Source: Spirogloea muscicola (lineage: Eukaryota > Streptophyta > Zygnematophyceae > Spirogloeales > Spirogloeaceae). Taken from it: 36,064 bases of DNA. Location: NCBI GenBank assembly GCA_009602725.1, contig WELB01000002.1:704851-740914 (forward strand), given 5' to 3'. The translations under genes and the position numbers were made by a program. Under the pieces are notes generated by a model. The model had not been told where the DNA came from and searched no databases. It saw nothing but the letters and a program-made list of their open reading frames with translations. Positions 21,511 through 32,165 of this stretch are shown one piece after another. Positions within the stretch are counted from its first letter, which is position 1; every line of letters begins with the position of its first letter.

Positions 21511-22789
21511 TAGAAGGCGGCCCTGCTATGGCATTCTTTCTACATTTCTTCCTTTGCTTTTTAATGTCAGTCCCCCCTGCCCACTTGTACCAGTCGCGAT
21601 TTCGTTGGTCACTACTTCGTTGGTGTCCTACCGTCGCGTTCGCTCTCCTGTGGCAGCGCTTGTTCGTCTAGGGAAAGGCGCACGGTGCCGATAAACTGAA
21701 AGGAAGTAGCGATACAGAAGGCCAAGTCCAGCCAACAGATTCTTCACGCAAAGGGTATAAGAAGAAAGCGCGGCCAGATTGACTGGTGGCTGGGAAAGGA
21801 AGAAGAAGGCTCGCCCAAAGGAAAGGCCAGGCCCAAAGGAATGGACAAGGGAACAAACTTAAGAAAGAAAATGCGGCTACTGAATTGAATGCGGCTGTTA
21901 TAAAGCCAGCCAGGTGCATAAACCGTGCTTGGCAGGCAAGTGATATCACCGCTTTGACAGCTCCTAGATAATCAGCTTGACCATAGCCACAGCCATTCGG
22001 AGGGCCAAAGGAGCGAGCGCTTGCAAGGAGAGCCCTTTTCCGATACGCCCCACACGCTGACCTTTCTTGCGAGGATACCATCAGGTGCGCATCTTTCCTT
22101 TGACTATGCTCTGGTTTGTAAGTTGATCGCATGGTGCTGACTGTCATGACACTGATCGCGCACCAGCGGGGTCGCAAGTTTGCAGTGCTGGACAACCACT
22201 TGACCACATTCCGCCTCCACGACAGGTATAGTGGCATGGACTGTAGTGTAGTTCTTTTTCGGCTCCTCTTTCTTTGGCTTGGGATATTGCCCATTCATTT
22301 TGGGCTGGCTTTGCCAGCCACTCTTCTCTATGGGCGAGCACATTCTTCTTATAATGGCAAGCCTTGTCAACATAGACATGCCTTTCGAGTGTGGCGTCTG
22401 TTGAGCTTGAGTTGTAGGATGGTATAAGGCAGATAAGAGAAAGTAAAGTCAGTCCTGTGAGTACATCTGGACATCTGCTATACTTACTGCAGGCTACTTG
22501 ATGTTGCTAGCACCCCCTACTCGACCACTGACCAATTTCACCAGAGCGATTAGACAGGAGATGGATGGCGCCAGCTGCAGCATGGCTGCAGCCTCTTGAC
22601 AGCATTGGCGCGCAGCCGCTCAGACGGGCTAGGATTGATCAAGTTGATAGACACAAGCAACGGATTGGCAGCGCTGGTGACCTCTCAGCAGGGGAGGGAG
22701 CCGTGCCTCTGGGCCTCACAGCGAACCGTTACACTCATGACAGGTTGACCTGCGCGGCTGCTAGTTAAAAGGGGCGGCTGTGACGCCAG
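21511..22789. other. Intergenic upstream of FAB1; repeat modules only
   Basis: No exon recognised. Modules: a diverged reversed GACTGGTGGCTGGGAAAGG unit at about 21770-21850, and a GGGCTGGCTTTGCCAGCC hairpin with TATGGGCGAGCACATTCTTC at about 22297-22350. The FAB1 promoter should be here, but I see no convincing TATA box or motif. Confidence 0.4.
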
Positions 22790-23060
22790 CCGAGTGCACA
22801 CAGAGAGAGCGGGCTCGGTGCGGATGAAAGAAAGGGAGGTCAGATCAAGCCAATACACTGTTTAGGAAAAGGCTAGTGCAAAGAATAGAGCTACATACAG
22901 CGAAGCCGTGCGCTAAGGAGGGGTAAGTCATCGGTTCAGTGCAACAGCTGGCATAATGGGGACTTCAATACCCACGAGTAAGCACATACAGATACGACAG
23001 GCTAACTTGGGGAGCCAGAGCACCGCCACAGAAACCAGTGGCCTGATTTAGAGCGCGGCA
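22790..23060 (-). repeat. Diverged copy of the dispersed repeat block
   Basis: It shares segments with 3890-4090 and 9125-9310: AAAGGGAGGTCAGATCAAGC, GAGTAAGCACATACAGATAC, and the run leading to ACCAGTGGCC near 23035. The related segment also occurs at about 30760-30830. Diverged and without coding potential. Confidence 0.5.
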
Positions 23061-24499
23061 AGCATGCTGATGATCAGCCAAAGCTTGCAACGCTGCAGGT
23101 TTAGCGTAAGCCGCATTCCGTCACAAGCAACGAATTGCGGAATGCTTATGCCCCCAACTGCCTTCCAAGTGCAGCAACGCATGTCAATCAGCTGGGCCAG
23201 ATGCTGGAGAAGGGAGGACCATTACTTGCCATAGCTGTCTTGAATGTTCATAGCGCGCCGATGTAAGTGGTCTGCTCGGGGTGGTTTTAGTAATGCACTT
23301 TCGAAGCTGTGCTCCTTGTGGCTTGTCGTTCAACCAGGCACGATCGACAGTGTGCTCCTGCTTTAGTAAGCGTCAATGAGTACCATGTCAAGGAGCAGGT
23401 GAGGCCAGAGGAAAATGGATTGAACCAACCTATACTGAGCGGAATCTGGATTGAAGCTACACTATGCGAAGCCGTCAAATTGGGCAACAGGGCTTTCTCA
23501 GTACCTTATGTTATTAACAGGGAAGTCAGAAAAGCTGAGGAATGGGTGAGGAACCTGCTGCGCAAGCCAGGGGCTGCAGCTTGTGCAATGGTGGGACCGT
23601 TGGAGGGACATGGAGAAATGCATGCAGTAGTAGGACACAAGACCCAAAGGTACGAAGCCTCCAGGGAGAGCTGCCCCCTGCTCGCGGAGTCAGCTGGGTC
23701 AGCTTGAAGAGGCCAGCAGCAGAAGTAACGTGGCTTACTGACCCCCGTCATTTGTAGATGTCCATGGCCAGCAGGTAGAAGGAAGGTGTCCCCAGCAGGG
23801 TGGTTCTTATCCTTTTGTATCTTCATCTGCTCAACCACCTTCACAACATAGCAGGCCCCAGAAATGACAGGGCTCTTCTTCCGGAAGCTGTGTCTGCAAG
23901 GACGACAACCATGAGAAGCTGCATTCCACCTCCTAGAGATCGCCCACCAGATCAACATCAACACGCCTCGCTCGTTGTACAAATGTATGGGCATCACCGC
24001 TGTGCTCTTCATAGCCAATTGAAGGTATCAATGCCATACATGGCATCACGCAGGAGTCCGTGGGTTGCTGCCTTCGTATAACCTGGCATGTGGGCGCCCA
24101 TATTCACAGCATCCACCTCATGAGGCCACGTTCGCACTGAGTCACCCCACGCAGCCAAGCTCGAGGATTCTGAATCAAGCTGGCGGCGCAGAGCATCACA
24201 GATACGGTAATATTTACAGCAAGGCACGAAACCACTCAGTGGCTCCAAGCCACGCATCTGGTAAGAGCCGAGCCTGGCGGCCATGAGCAACCCCCTTGAA
24301 GATTATCATGGAGACGCTCAGATGGGAGTCAGATGGGTGTCTCAGCATACAAAGCTTGTCCTTATGGAACCACATCACTGACACAACCATCTAGTATTGC
24401 CAAGCTGCGACAAGCAGCAAGTTCTTGCTATCTTCATCTTTTCATCCAGTGTTCATATTCAGCGAGCTTCTCACCTGGGATGTAGAAACTATGTCATAG
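23061..24499. other. Unassigned; two adjacent minus-strand open frames of unknown nature
   Basis: Open frames at 24290-24009 and 24018-23506 on the minus strand have fairly even composition (for example HMPGYTKAATHGLLRDAMYG and MKSTAVMPIHLYNERG). They could be exons of a gene I do not recognise, but there is no clear splice pair joining them and I assign no function. A + strand frame at 23309-23707 is likewise unsupported. Confidence 0.3.
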
Positions 24500-26000
24500 G
24501 TACTGGGGTACTACGATATTGAATACTACGACACCGAAACACTACCCTATATTGATCTTTGTAATCGACCTCCATTGTGAGATCGGTATCGGCGATTGAT
24601 GTGCTCAATCCTGATGTGCTCATAGCGGTTACGTTATTAGAACTACAATGCTACGATATGACAGGAATTTAATACAACCTAATTTATCTATACCATACAC
24701 CTCCATGACCTTTTCGCGGCGATAGTGTTGTGCTCACCCTTGCATGAGGCCAGTGTTTGTGCTTGGAAAGTGGTGTCCTGTCTTTGCTGAACGAGGTCGT
24801 CCATAAGCATGCCCTGGAAAATCAGACTAGTAGCCTTTCCCCCACACCAGATGCCACCTTATGCTTTGCTTCAGACACAGATGTCTCATTGTTGCTGTCC
24901 ATGTCGTCACTGATGTTGTGGGTGTCTGCATCAAACATTCTGAATTTGTGCTTCTACATCAACCTCAATCTGGTCGAACAGATACCTTAGGGTCCTTGAC
25001 TGCCTGCCAGTAGTTACGGCCTCGGACGGTCCACAGCCACTGCTGGATACATGAGCATGACACAGCTTGCCCAGTATGGCTCCTTCTCCTTTCATCACTA
25101 CAAGAGAGTGCTACCTTGTCGATTGCGAGGTAGATGAGCACATGACTACACTTCAGCCTACTTCAATACTTTATTTCGACTGTTAGTTCTAGATATAGCT
25201 TCGTGCTCATGTCATATGCTACCTCTTCATGTTGATTGGTTCCCTGTGAGCCTCAGTAGTCAAAAATAGGAACTAGCTTCTGCAGAATCCAATTTATATA
25301 TGAAGGATAATGTGCACCTTTCGGTATTGCAAGTGATATGAAGTACTTGCAGTTCATTCCCAAGATGATTGTGAGGATGTTGAAGAAGTCCTGTAAGATT
25401 TTGCGGGAATCCAGGTCGAAGCTTGTGGTTGGACTTGATAAGTTAGACATGTTATGGCGTAAGTCATAACCAAAGTACAAATAGGTGGTACGACCACGAT
25501 CGGAGCAATATGCTCGATATTGAAAAAGTAGATGAAAATCAATGTCAGACAGTAGATAAACATTTCTTGTATTCGCCATAAAGAGTTCGCTTGCTACCTT
25601 TCCATCCATTTCTTTCCGCTTCACTTGGCTATTGTATGGAGTTGATAGTCCAAGTTTGAAGATATGCATGCATTCAATAATTGATTTTGGGATTGGTGGA
25701 GCGACAGGGTGATGGCAAGGGGGATAAGAGTGATATTAAACATCTTCCAACATACCCACCCCCATAAAACAGGGACTGTTATGGTTATATTAATCGGAAG
25801 TCGTCGATTTTCCGTAGTCCGATATGCTAATGTATCGGAGTAATACAATGTGCTTTGGAACAACTGTGTCACAGAGAAGAAAGTATGGCCAGATTAACTG
25901 GTGGCTGGGAAAGGCCAGCCCTGAGGAATGGACAATAGAGAAAGGTATTTCGTGTATAGAGCTGCGTGCTTCTTCGCACTGATTACATCCAAAGTTTTCT
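24500..26000. other. AT-richer stretch without recognised genes
   Basis: Visibly richer in A and T than the surrounding DNA, with near-repeated short pieces around 24,500-24,680 (TACTACGATATTGAATACTA, ACTACAATGCTACGATATG). A reversed AACTGGTGGCTGGGAAAGG repeat module sits at about 25885-25935. A 138-codon minus-strand frame at 25253-25669 resembles nothing I recognise. Confidence 0.35.
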
Positions 26001-26512
26001 GCTTGTCTTGTTCTGGACATTTTCTGAGCAATATTTGTGAAGATTTAAGTTTAACATCAACAATCATTGACAAATCTGCATAGCGCAAGTGTTTTTGAAC
26101 AACTTTGTGCCTAACGTAGTGTATTTGTCAAAGATTGGATTGTTTGACATAACAGATACAGGCCTGTATGAGCGTAGCATAGCTTGGAGCACAATCAGCA
26201 CCATAGCTAGCACAAAGAATGAGCCCGCGTTTCGGACTCAGAGCTGCTTTTGTCAAATTTTATTTGAAGCTAGTGGAGGTAGGACAGTATGTAACAACTC
26301 TTGTGCACGCCCATTTCCTGCACAAGCAGGTCTGTGGGGAAGTCTGGTTGGGTTAACTAACCCTCTTATTGCAGGCAAAGCAAACTTTACCTCAAGACAT
26401 GCTATTTATTACTGCACAAGCACCAAGTGTAAGCTGGGTGCCAGATGTGGAGGGTGGCAGCAAACCACCGTGTGAGTGGACACTTATCTAAAAGCTGGCC
26501 AGCTGAAGGATT
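26001..26512. other. Intergenic, 3' side of the Root cap-family gene
   Basis: No exon recognised. The part just left of 26513 is expected to hold the 3' UTR of the gene encoded to its right on the minus strand. Confidence 0.35.
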
Positions 26513-28262
26513 TTAAACGACGGTCTCAATGACAGCAGCAGTGGCCACCTCTGCACCAGCTTCTGCCTGCTGCGGCCCAGAGTAACGGGAGAACTTGCAG
26601 TCTGCCGACAGGATAGCCGACGACTCATAATCAGCTGCCTTGCCATCAAGGAAACCCTCACCCTCCTCACCATCAGCAGCCAGGCGGTGGCCCATGAGCT
26701 CAGCAAGGGCAGTGTACTTGATGGCACGCTCTGCATGGTCATTGCGGTAGGTTTGACCAAGGACACCGTGAATGTCTTGGGTATACTTGATATCCATGAG
26801 GTCAAGGTTGATGTGAACCATGGAATCGTCCTTGGTCTGCACAGGACATACGTTTCAAAAATTTAGTTAGATTGATAGGAATATGCACCACAGAATACAT
26901 TCAGTCAGAAAAGAGCATACAGACAAATATTGATAAGACAATAAATTAGGAATGAAATCTAGCGATCTGTACACAGGACGTAAGGGCACCTGGAGGAGAG
27001 GGTGGGCAGCGCGGAGACGGAGCTCAGCATTGATGACACCGGGGACAACGAAGCGGAAGAAATCCACGTCATAAGGACCCTTCTTCTCATAGGCAACCAA
27101 GCTGAAAGTGGTCTCGCCAAAAGTGGCAGTCTCACCAAGCTGCAGCCAACAGAATCAGAGTCAATATCTGAGGGACATATGGCATGGACAGGTGGATGTT
27201 ACCGTCCAGCTTCATATGTAGATAATAAAGTTCATGCAGATATTTTGCACATAAAAGCTGGCAAGGAAAATGTTCGTTACCTGAGGGACGGCGACCTCCT
27301 CGCCATTAACGCTGACAGCTGAAACGAAGCCAGCACCACGGGAAGAGTCCTTGGAACCGGACCGGGCAGTGAAGACGGCGCTGTTCTGAACACCAGCAGC
27401 GTTCCACATGATGCCAAGCTCACGGATCCAGGTGCGGATGGCCTTTCCATTCTTGAAGGCAGTGGCACCGGCAGTGCGCTCGTCATAGTAACCATTGACC
27501 TTCATGTTGATGTGGACATCCTTGTCGGAGATAAGACAGAAGGTCTTGTCGGGGATGCCATTGAAGTCGAAGCGAGTGCCGTGGGCACCGATGAAGTGCG
27601 GGTCATCCTGCACCTCCGGGTTACAGGTGCCACCCAAGAAGTAGGGGTACTCGCAGTTATCAGCAACAATGGGGCCCAGGGAGCAGACTGTGGCGGGGAG
27701 AGCATAGCACAGGCTGTGCTGGAGCTCGAACTGCCAGTAGACGGCGCCAGGGGTCACACTGCAAAATGAAATGCAGGTCATAGTGATGTCAGACCACCTT
27801 TCTTCATGGGAAGAAATGCTTTGAAGTGCACGTCCACAGGAGCTACAGTTGATCGTTTGGGCTGTAATAGCCGGGAAAATGACAAGGATTGAGTGATCTC
27901 GGTAGATAGCAAGTCTGTGAGGAAGCATTGGTGGTCATCAACGGCAGGGCAGCGCCTTACCGGGCAAAGTTGCAGCAGTCAGCCACGGTGAAAGTGCTGT
28001 GCTTCTTGGCGATGGCGTACGTATCAAGGACGTCCTGGTGGAACTTGGCCTTGAAGAAGTTGGTGCCGCAGGTGGTGGAGGTGCAGGACATGCCGGGCGC
28101 GGTGAAGGCAGGGCACGCGCCCTCGTGCTTGTCGGAGATGCTGGAGTCGGCCACCACCCATGTGGACGTGTCCATCGACACGGGGCCGGTGTAGAAGGGC
28201 AGGGCAGCCACAGCCTGGACGAGGCAGGCCGCCGCCAGGAGGACCGCAAGAGTGGACGCCAT
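26513..28262 (-). CDS. Secreted Root cap-family (vWD-like) protein, 4 exons
   Basis: Exons 28262-27961, 27758-27281, 27139-26990 and 26836-26513 join in frame into about 417 residues. The start ATG at 28262 has a good context (GCAGCCATGGCG) and opens a signal peptide (MASTLAVLLAAACLVQAVA, cleavage near ALP). The mature N-terminus is Cys-rich (ACPAFTAPGMSCTSTTCG, DCCNFAR). The second part matches the plant Root cap family: QDDPHFIGAHGTRFDFNG, FCLISDKDVHINMKVNGYY, TWIRELGIMW, and, near the end, IHGVLGQTYRNDHAERAI and SAILSADCKFSRY. Family members are secreted proteins best known from root caps and seeds; biochemical function is unknown. The extended N-terminal Cys-rich part is unlike the short land-plant members I know and may be lineage-specific. 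The long frame upstream of the ATG is GC-driven and rejected. Confidence 0.87.
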
Positions 28263-29735
28263 GGCTGCCGCTGGTGCACTGCCGCTGCCGCTCTGACGGA
28301 CGCTGGTGGTGGCTGGGAAAGCGGGCGCCGGCGGGGGAGTGGTTGGAAAGGGAGTGGGGGCTGACAGGCTGGGAAGGGGGGGGAGCTGGAGTGGTAACGT
28401 GCTTTGGAGCGGCGGGGGGTACTTGTAGTGGGGAGGTTGGGGAGGTTGGGCTGCGGCCCCGCGAGCCGCTCGGAGGGGCCCGGGCGGGCCCTGTCCTCTG
28501 CCGGGCCCGACCAGTCTCCATTCCTCCTCGGCCCGCATCGCTCCCCCAGCCGCCCCTCCGGGCCGCCGTGAGCTGCAGAGGACTCGCGGGGGCTCCTCTG
28601 CGGGCCTCCGCCGCGCCGAGGCCCCCGGCCGAGATCGTCGTCAAATAGCCCCCGCCCACCGCCGTGATGGGTGGGAAGAAAGGGGCGCGGGGCGCCCACG
28701 AACACTGCGACTCAGGTACAATCAAATGCCTCGCCGCGCGTGCGGGGGGGGGGGCTTTCTCCCGCCCGGGCGGAGCAGAGGCCCGCAGAGGATGGGCGGC
28801 CCCGGGTCTCGCTGGGCCCCGCCGCCCCGTGCCTCCAGGCCGGGCCCGCCGGGCTTGGGCGCCGCGCTCGCACAGCGCCCGCCACGTGGCGGTCCGACTC
28901 GGCGGCCCACGGGCGCCACGCGCGGGGCCGTGGCTCGTCCGGCCCCGTCCTGCGGAGCCAGTCGGGCACCGCGAGGAAAGTTTCCGGAGCAGCCCGGCGC
29001 CCCGGGGCGCCTGACAGCCAGGCCGGGGGCAGCAGATAAACTCCCCACATCCCCACTTGTCCCGCCGCGAGACTCGCATCACGGATCGCGACAAACAACA
29101 CCTGGCGAGTCGCCGAGATCTGTGGGCTACCTCGGCTCCGTCGATCACCGCCATCCGACGTATCACGTTATGTCCGCCGCGGGGGGCGCCGGCCGACCAC
29201 CTCCGCGCGCCGCGGCGCATCGGCCGCCCTCAAATCTTGTCGCCGCCGCCGCCACGGCCCGCTGGCGCCGGGCGCGGGCGGCGGGGCTTCGCTCGACCGC
29301 TCGCCGCCCCGGACTGCCGGGAACCAATCTCGCGGGGGGCTCCGCTGCGGCCGTAGCGTGGCGGCCTCCCTCTTGAGCAGCGACGAAATACTGTCTTGAA
29401 AAGTGCCACGCTTCTTCGTCAGGCCTGCCTTGTCTTCCACAGCCCCCGGGCGCCTGGCCGGGTCCTCCGACCTGTCCTTCGTTTACTTGAGCTGGTCTTT
29501 CGGTCACCGCCTGCTAGAAGCACCTCTATAACCTCACGGGCGGCGCGCCTCTTCTGCCTCGCCCGCCGCCGGCTGCCGCGGGGAGGGTCGTGACAAGAAG
29601 CTCGTGCATGTGCTGGCCTGCGCCAAGTGGACCACCGCCAGCCGTCAACGCGCGCGTGGTGACACCCTCCTTAACCGTGCAACATACATTGACAATGGAG
29701 CAGCTAGTGCACGGCTAGGTGGACTCCTCTCCGAA
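28263..29735. other. Very GC-rich upstream region, no gene supported
   Basis: Long overlapping open frames exist on both strands because stop codons are rare at this GC content. Their predicted proteins are compositionally biased (Arg, Pro, Gly, Ala) and show no domain. It contains a run of about ten G at 28745. It probably includes the promoter and 5' UTR of the gene starting at 28262; no TATA box was found. Confidence 0.45.
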
Positions 29736-30096
29736 AAAGAAATTCCGTGTATGTGAAACAAACGAAGGCCAAATGGCCATGTTACAAAGGCAAGCACATC
29801 TTAGGACCTTCATAACCTACAGTAGATTGACCCGCTCAGTAATCACGGGTCAAATATTTAAGGTCGCTAACCGATGCCTGAATACCAGATGGCAGATACG
29901 AAGCCCTTCTGCCCTTCAGCTCCTTTCTTATGGGCGAGCTCCTCTTCCCCTGCCCCCTTTGTCGTGCTTTGTTCATTCTTTCTTGGGCTGGCTTTTCCAG
30001 CCCCTATCCTTAATGGGCGAGCCCTTCCTTTCTTTCTGCCACCAACTAGAGCTCGCCCAGCTTTCTGGTGCAAAGCACTAGCCTGACCTCGCTGTA
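29736..30096 (-). mobile_element. 5'-truncated LINE 3' end (copy L4), interrupted by a nested element
   Basis: On the minus strand it carries ALHQKAGRALVGG, then a 120 bp interruption, then the remaining C-terminus, the stop-codon hairpin and the 3' UTR. The 3' end reads TTTCACATACACGGAATTTC on the minus strand. Candidate target duplication: CTCCGAA at 29729-29735 and 30097-30103, extending with two mismatches. Confidence 0.8.
29914..30033 (+). mobile_element. ~120 bp GGGCTGGC repeat nested in LINE copy L4
   Basis: A 120 bp piece interrupts the LINE and is bounded by TTCTGCC at 29907-29913 and again at 30034-30040. The uninterrupted LINE sequence is preserved at 33679-33709. The insert holds two TATGGGCGAGC/AATGGGCGAGC segments, TTTGTTCATTC and the hairpin GGGCTGGCTTTTCCAGCCCC. 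This gives defined ends to the dispersed module family. It has no coding capacity, no terminal inverted repeats and no poly-A. Confidence 0.75.
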
Positions 30097-30267
30097 CGCT
30101 CCGAAGAGGAGAATGCGGTTTCTGACTTGAGGGCTTCTCACATAGCTTCTTCAGGCCCCTTCTTCTTGCCCCATCGTAGCTGCTATGGCAGTACGAGGGG
30201 AGGATGGACCATTCAGTAGCTACAAGCTGCTAAGCGTTTTCGGGCCCCTTCAAAACTATGTCAATGC

Positions 30268-30301
30268 TTTTCGGGCTGGCTTTTCACAGCCAGCCCGAAA
30301 A
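30268..30301. repeat. Perfect 14 bp-arm hairpin of the GGGCTGGC family
   Basis: TTTTCGGGCTGGCT (30268-30281) is the exact reverse complement of 30288-30301, with a 6-base loop TTTCAC. It is the most symmetrical example of the hairpin found in many modules of this window. Confidence 0.85.
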
Positions 30302-30371
30302 CGCCCAGCATCTCTGATCTGCGGCTGCTTAGCAGGGGTTACTGAAGGTCTCGTAGCAGCTTTGTTTCTGT

Positions 30372-30470
30372 TACTTAGCGCTTCCCCTGGCCCCCTTCTC
30401 GTACTCTGTTCATTCTTTTTCGGGCTGGTTGTTCCAGCCCCTATTCTCAATGGGCGAGCACTTTCTTCTT
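30372..30470 (+). repeat. GGGCTGGC module
   Basis: Matches the 29936-30030 and 8333-8423 units in order: CCTGGCCCCCTTCTCGTACT, GTTCATTCTTTTTCGGGCTG, CCAGCCCCTATTCTCAATGG and GCGAGCAC. No open frame of note. Confidence 0.7.
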
Positions 30471-30504
30471 TTTTCACAGCCCTAGCCCCAGTGGGAGTGC
30501 CACT

Positions 30505-31140
30505 TCTCTGAAACTGAAAGAGCGGCTGTAGAAGCCAGCCAAATGCATACAGGGAGTATTTGTAAATGTATCAGCGGAGCCGCAGGCTAGGCAGACAGGG
30601 CGCTTTAAGTCCCATGTCAGCAATCGGAAGTCGGAAGAGCTGAGGGGCAACTCCGCTGCGCAGACTACAGGCTGCTCCGCAAGGAGAAGGCGCGCGATGC
30701 TATAAAGGAAAGGGAAGTCAATCTAAGCCAGGAAAGAGAGAAGGCGCGCGGGGCGCATGAGATGAAATGGAGGCCAATTCAAGCCGATACATTGTTCAGG
30801 CAGAGTCTAGGGCAAAGTAAACAGGGCTACATAATACGAAAAAGAAACCACGCGGAAAGGAGCGGCATTACAAAGACCAACCCCAGGGAGACCCACTGTT
30901 ATCCGTGCGCTGTGAAATTGATCGCGGTACGGTATCGGAGTGAACCTCTCGGTGCCGGACACCTGGCGAAGCGACCCGGCGGGCCGTCGACCTGACAGCA
31001 AGGAAAGCTGCCCGGCTTCAAAGCCGCCTGGTGGCTTGCCCAGGTGTTCTGTATGCGGCTATCTCCTTCCAATGTTATCCCTGGCTGACGCAGTGTGCTC
31101 GAGATAGTAGCAGCTACAGTGCGGGCAGGCCGCGCTTTAC
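30505..31140 (+). repeat. ~700 bp direct repeat, copy 1
   Basis: Colinear with 31218-31948. Shared pieces include TGAAAGAGCGGCTGTA, CTTTAAGTCCCATGTCAGCA, ACAAAGACCAACCCCAGGGA, CTCTCGGTGCCGGACACCTG and GTAGCAGCTACAGTGCGGGC. It contains a long imperfect stem, 30958-30981 pairing with 31025-31048. It also includes a segment (30735-30830) with the GCGCGCGGGGCGCATGAGAT module that copy 2 lacks. No gene. Confidence 0.8.
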
Positions 31141-31196
31141 CTNCGCCGGCGGCGGCGACGGCGGCGGCGCGAGCGACGGGCGCGGACGCCCAACGG
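31141..31196. repeat. GGC-rich microsatellite with one N
   Basis: A short GGCGGCGAC-type tract lies between the two direct repeats, with an N at 31143, as in the FAB1 upstream tract. Confidence 0.6.
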
Positions 31197-31217
31197 CCGA
31201 AGAGGAGAATGCGGCTT

Positions 31218-31948
31218 CTGACACTGAAAGAGCGGCTGTACAGGCCAGCCAAATGCATACAGAAAGTGTTTGTACATGTATCAGCGTAGCCACAGGCCAG
31301 GCAGACGGGCGCTTTAAGTCCCATGTCAGCAATCGGAAGTCAGAAGAGCTGAGGGGCAACTCCGCTGCGCAAGCTGCAGGCTGCTCCGAAAGAAGAAAGT
31401 GCTCGCCCAGAGAGAAGAGGGGCTGGCAAAGCCAGCCCAAAAACAATGTCCAAAGAAAGAGGAGCCGGAAAAGGACTACACTACAATTCTCGTTGGGCTG
31501 GCTTCTCACAGCCCTTGCCCCCATTGGGAGTGCCACTTCTCTCTACAAAACACAAGACGATGCAGAGGGAAGTTCAGTACCCGCTCCGAAAGGAGAAGGC
31601 GCGCAATGCCATGAAATAAAGGGAGGTCAATCTAAGCCAGGATAGAAAGAAAGGAGCGGAAAGGAGCGGCACTACAAAGACCAACCCCAGGGAGACCACT
31701 TTTATCCGTGCGCCATGGAGTTTATCTGCGGTACGGTACGGAATGATCCTCTCGGTGCCGGACACCTGGCAAAGCGACCAGGCGGGCCATCGATCTGACA
31801 GGCAAGGAAAGCTTCCCGGCTTTAAAAGCCGCCTGGTCGCTTACCCAGGTGTTCTGTCTGCGGCTGTCTCCTTCCAATGCATCCCTGGCTGACGCTGTGT
31901 GCTCGGGATAGTAGCAGCTACAGTGCGGGCAGGCCGCGCTTTCGCTGC
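31218..31948 (+). repeat. ~700 bp direct repeat, copy 2
   Basis: Second copy of the 30505-31140 unit. Its stem is better paired: 31761-31784 with 31830-31853, enclosing a second small inverted repeat around GGCTTTAAAAGCC (31819-31831). An extra piece (31395-31530) carries a reversed GGGCTGGC hairpin module and TTGGGCTGGCTTCTCACAGC. No gene. Confidence 0.8.
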
Positions 31949-32044
31949 TAATTCTGGGTCTCGTCTGGGTGCCTCTTAGAATAAAAAATCCCAGCTGCAA
32001 GGTACTCCCACTTGCAGCTGCTGACGCGGGATTACCAAGCTTAG

Positions 32045-32165
32045 GACACCTTCCCACCGGGTCGGTCGGTCGCGCCGAGGGGTACGTGTCGCGCGGGGAA
32101 GGGATGATCTGGGCTCACAACACGCCCCGGTCGCGGTCACCCGCCATGGAGGCGCCTTCCGGCCT
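32045..32165 (-). mobile_element. Relic of the TIR element at 34028-34437
   Basis: It reads like the reverse complement of the right half of that element: GGTCGGTCGCGCCGAGG, GTACGTGTCGCGCG, CCGGTCGCGGTC and GGAGGCGCC occur in the same order. The terminal repeat is decayed on one side and absent on the other. Confidence 0.6.

Noticed and set aside
21668-22294. 208-codon minus-strand frame
   Set aside because: Crosses repeat modules near 21770-21850 and reads hydrophobic low-complexity; no support.
23309-23707. 132-codon + strand frame as a gene
   Set aside because: No recognised domain, no splice or start context, and overlapped by opposite-strand frames.
28024-29220. 398-codon minus-strand frame running into the Root cap gene
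   Set aside because: In another frame than the supported gene, Arg/Pro/Gly biased, and without domains; the signal peptide ATG at 28262 is a better start.
28726-29376. Overlapping long + strand frames
   Set aside because: Stop-poor GC-rich DNA; compositionally biased and no homology recognised.
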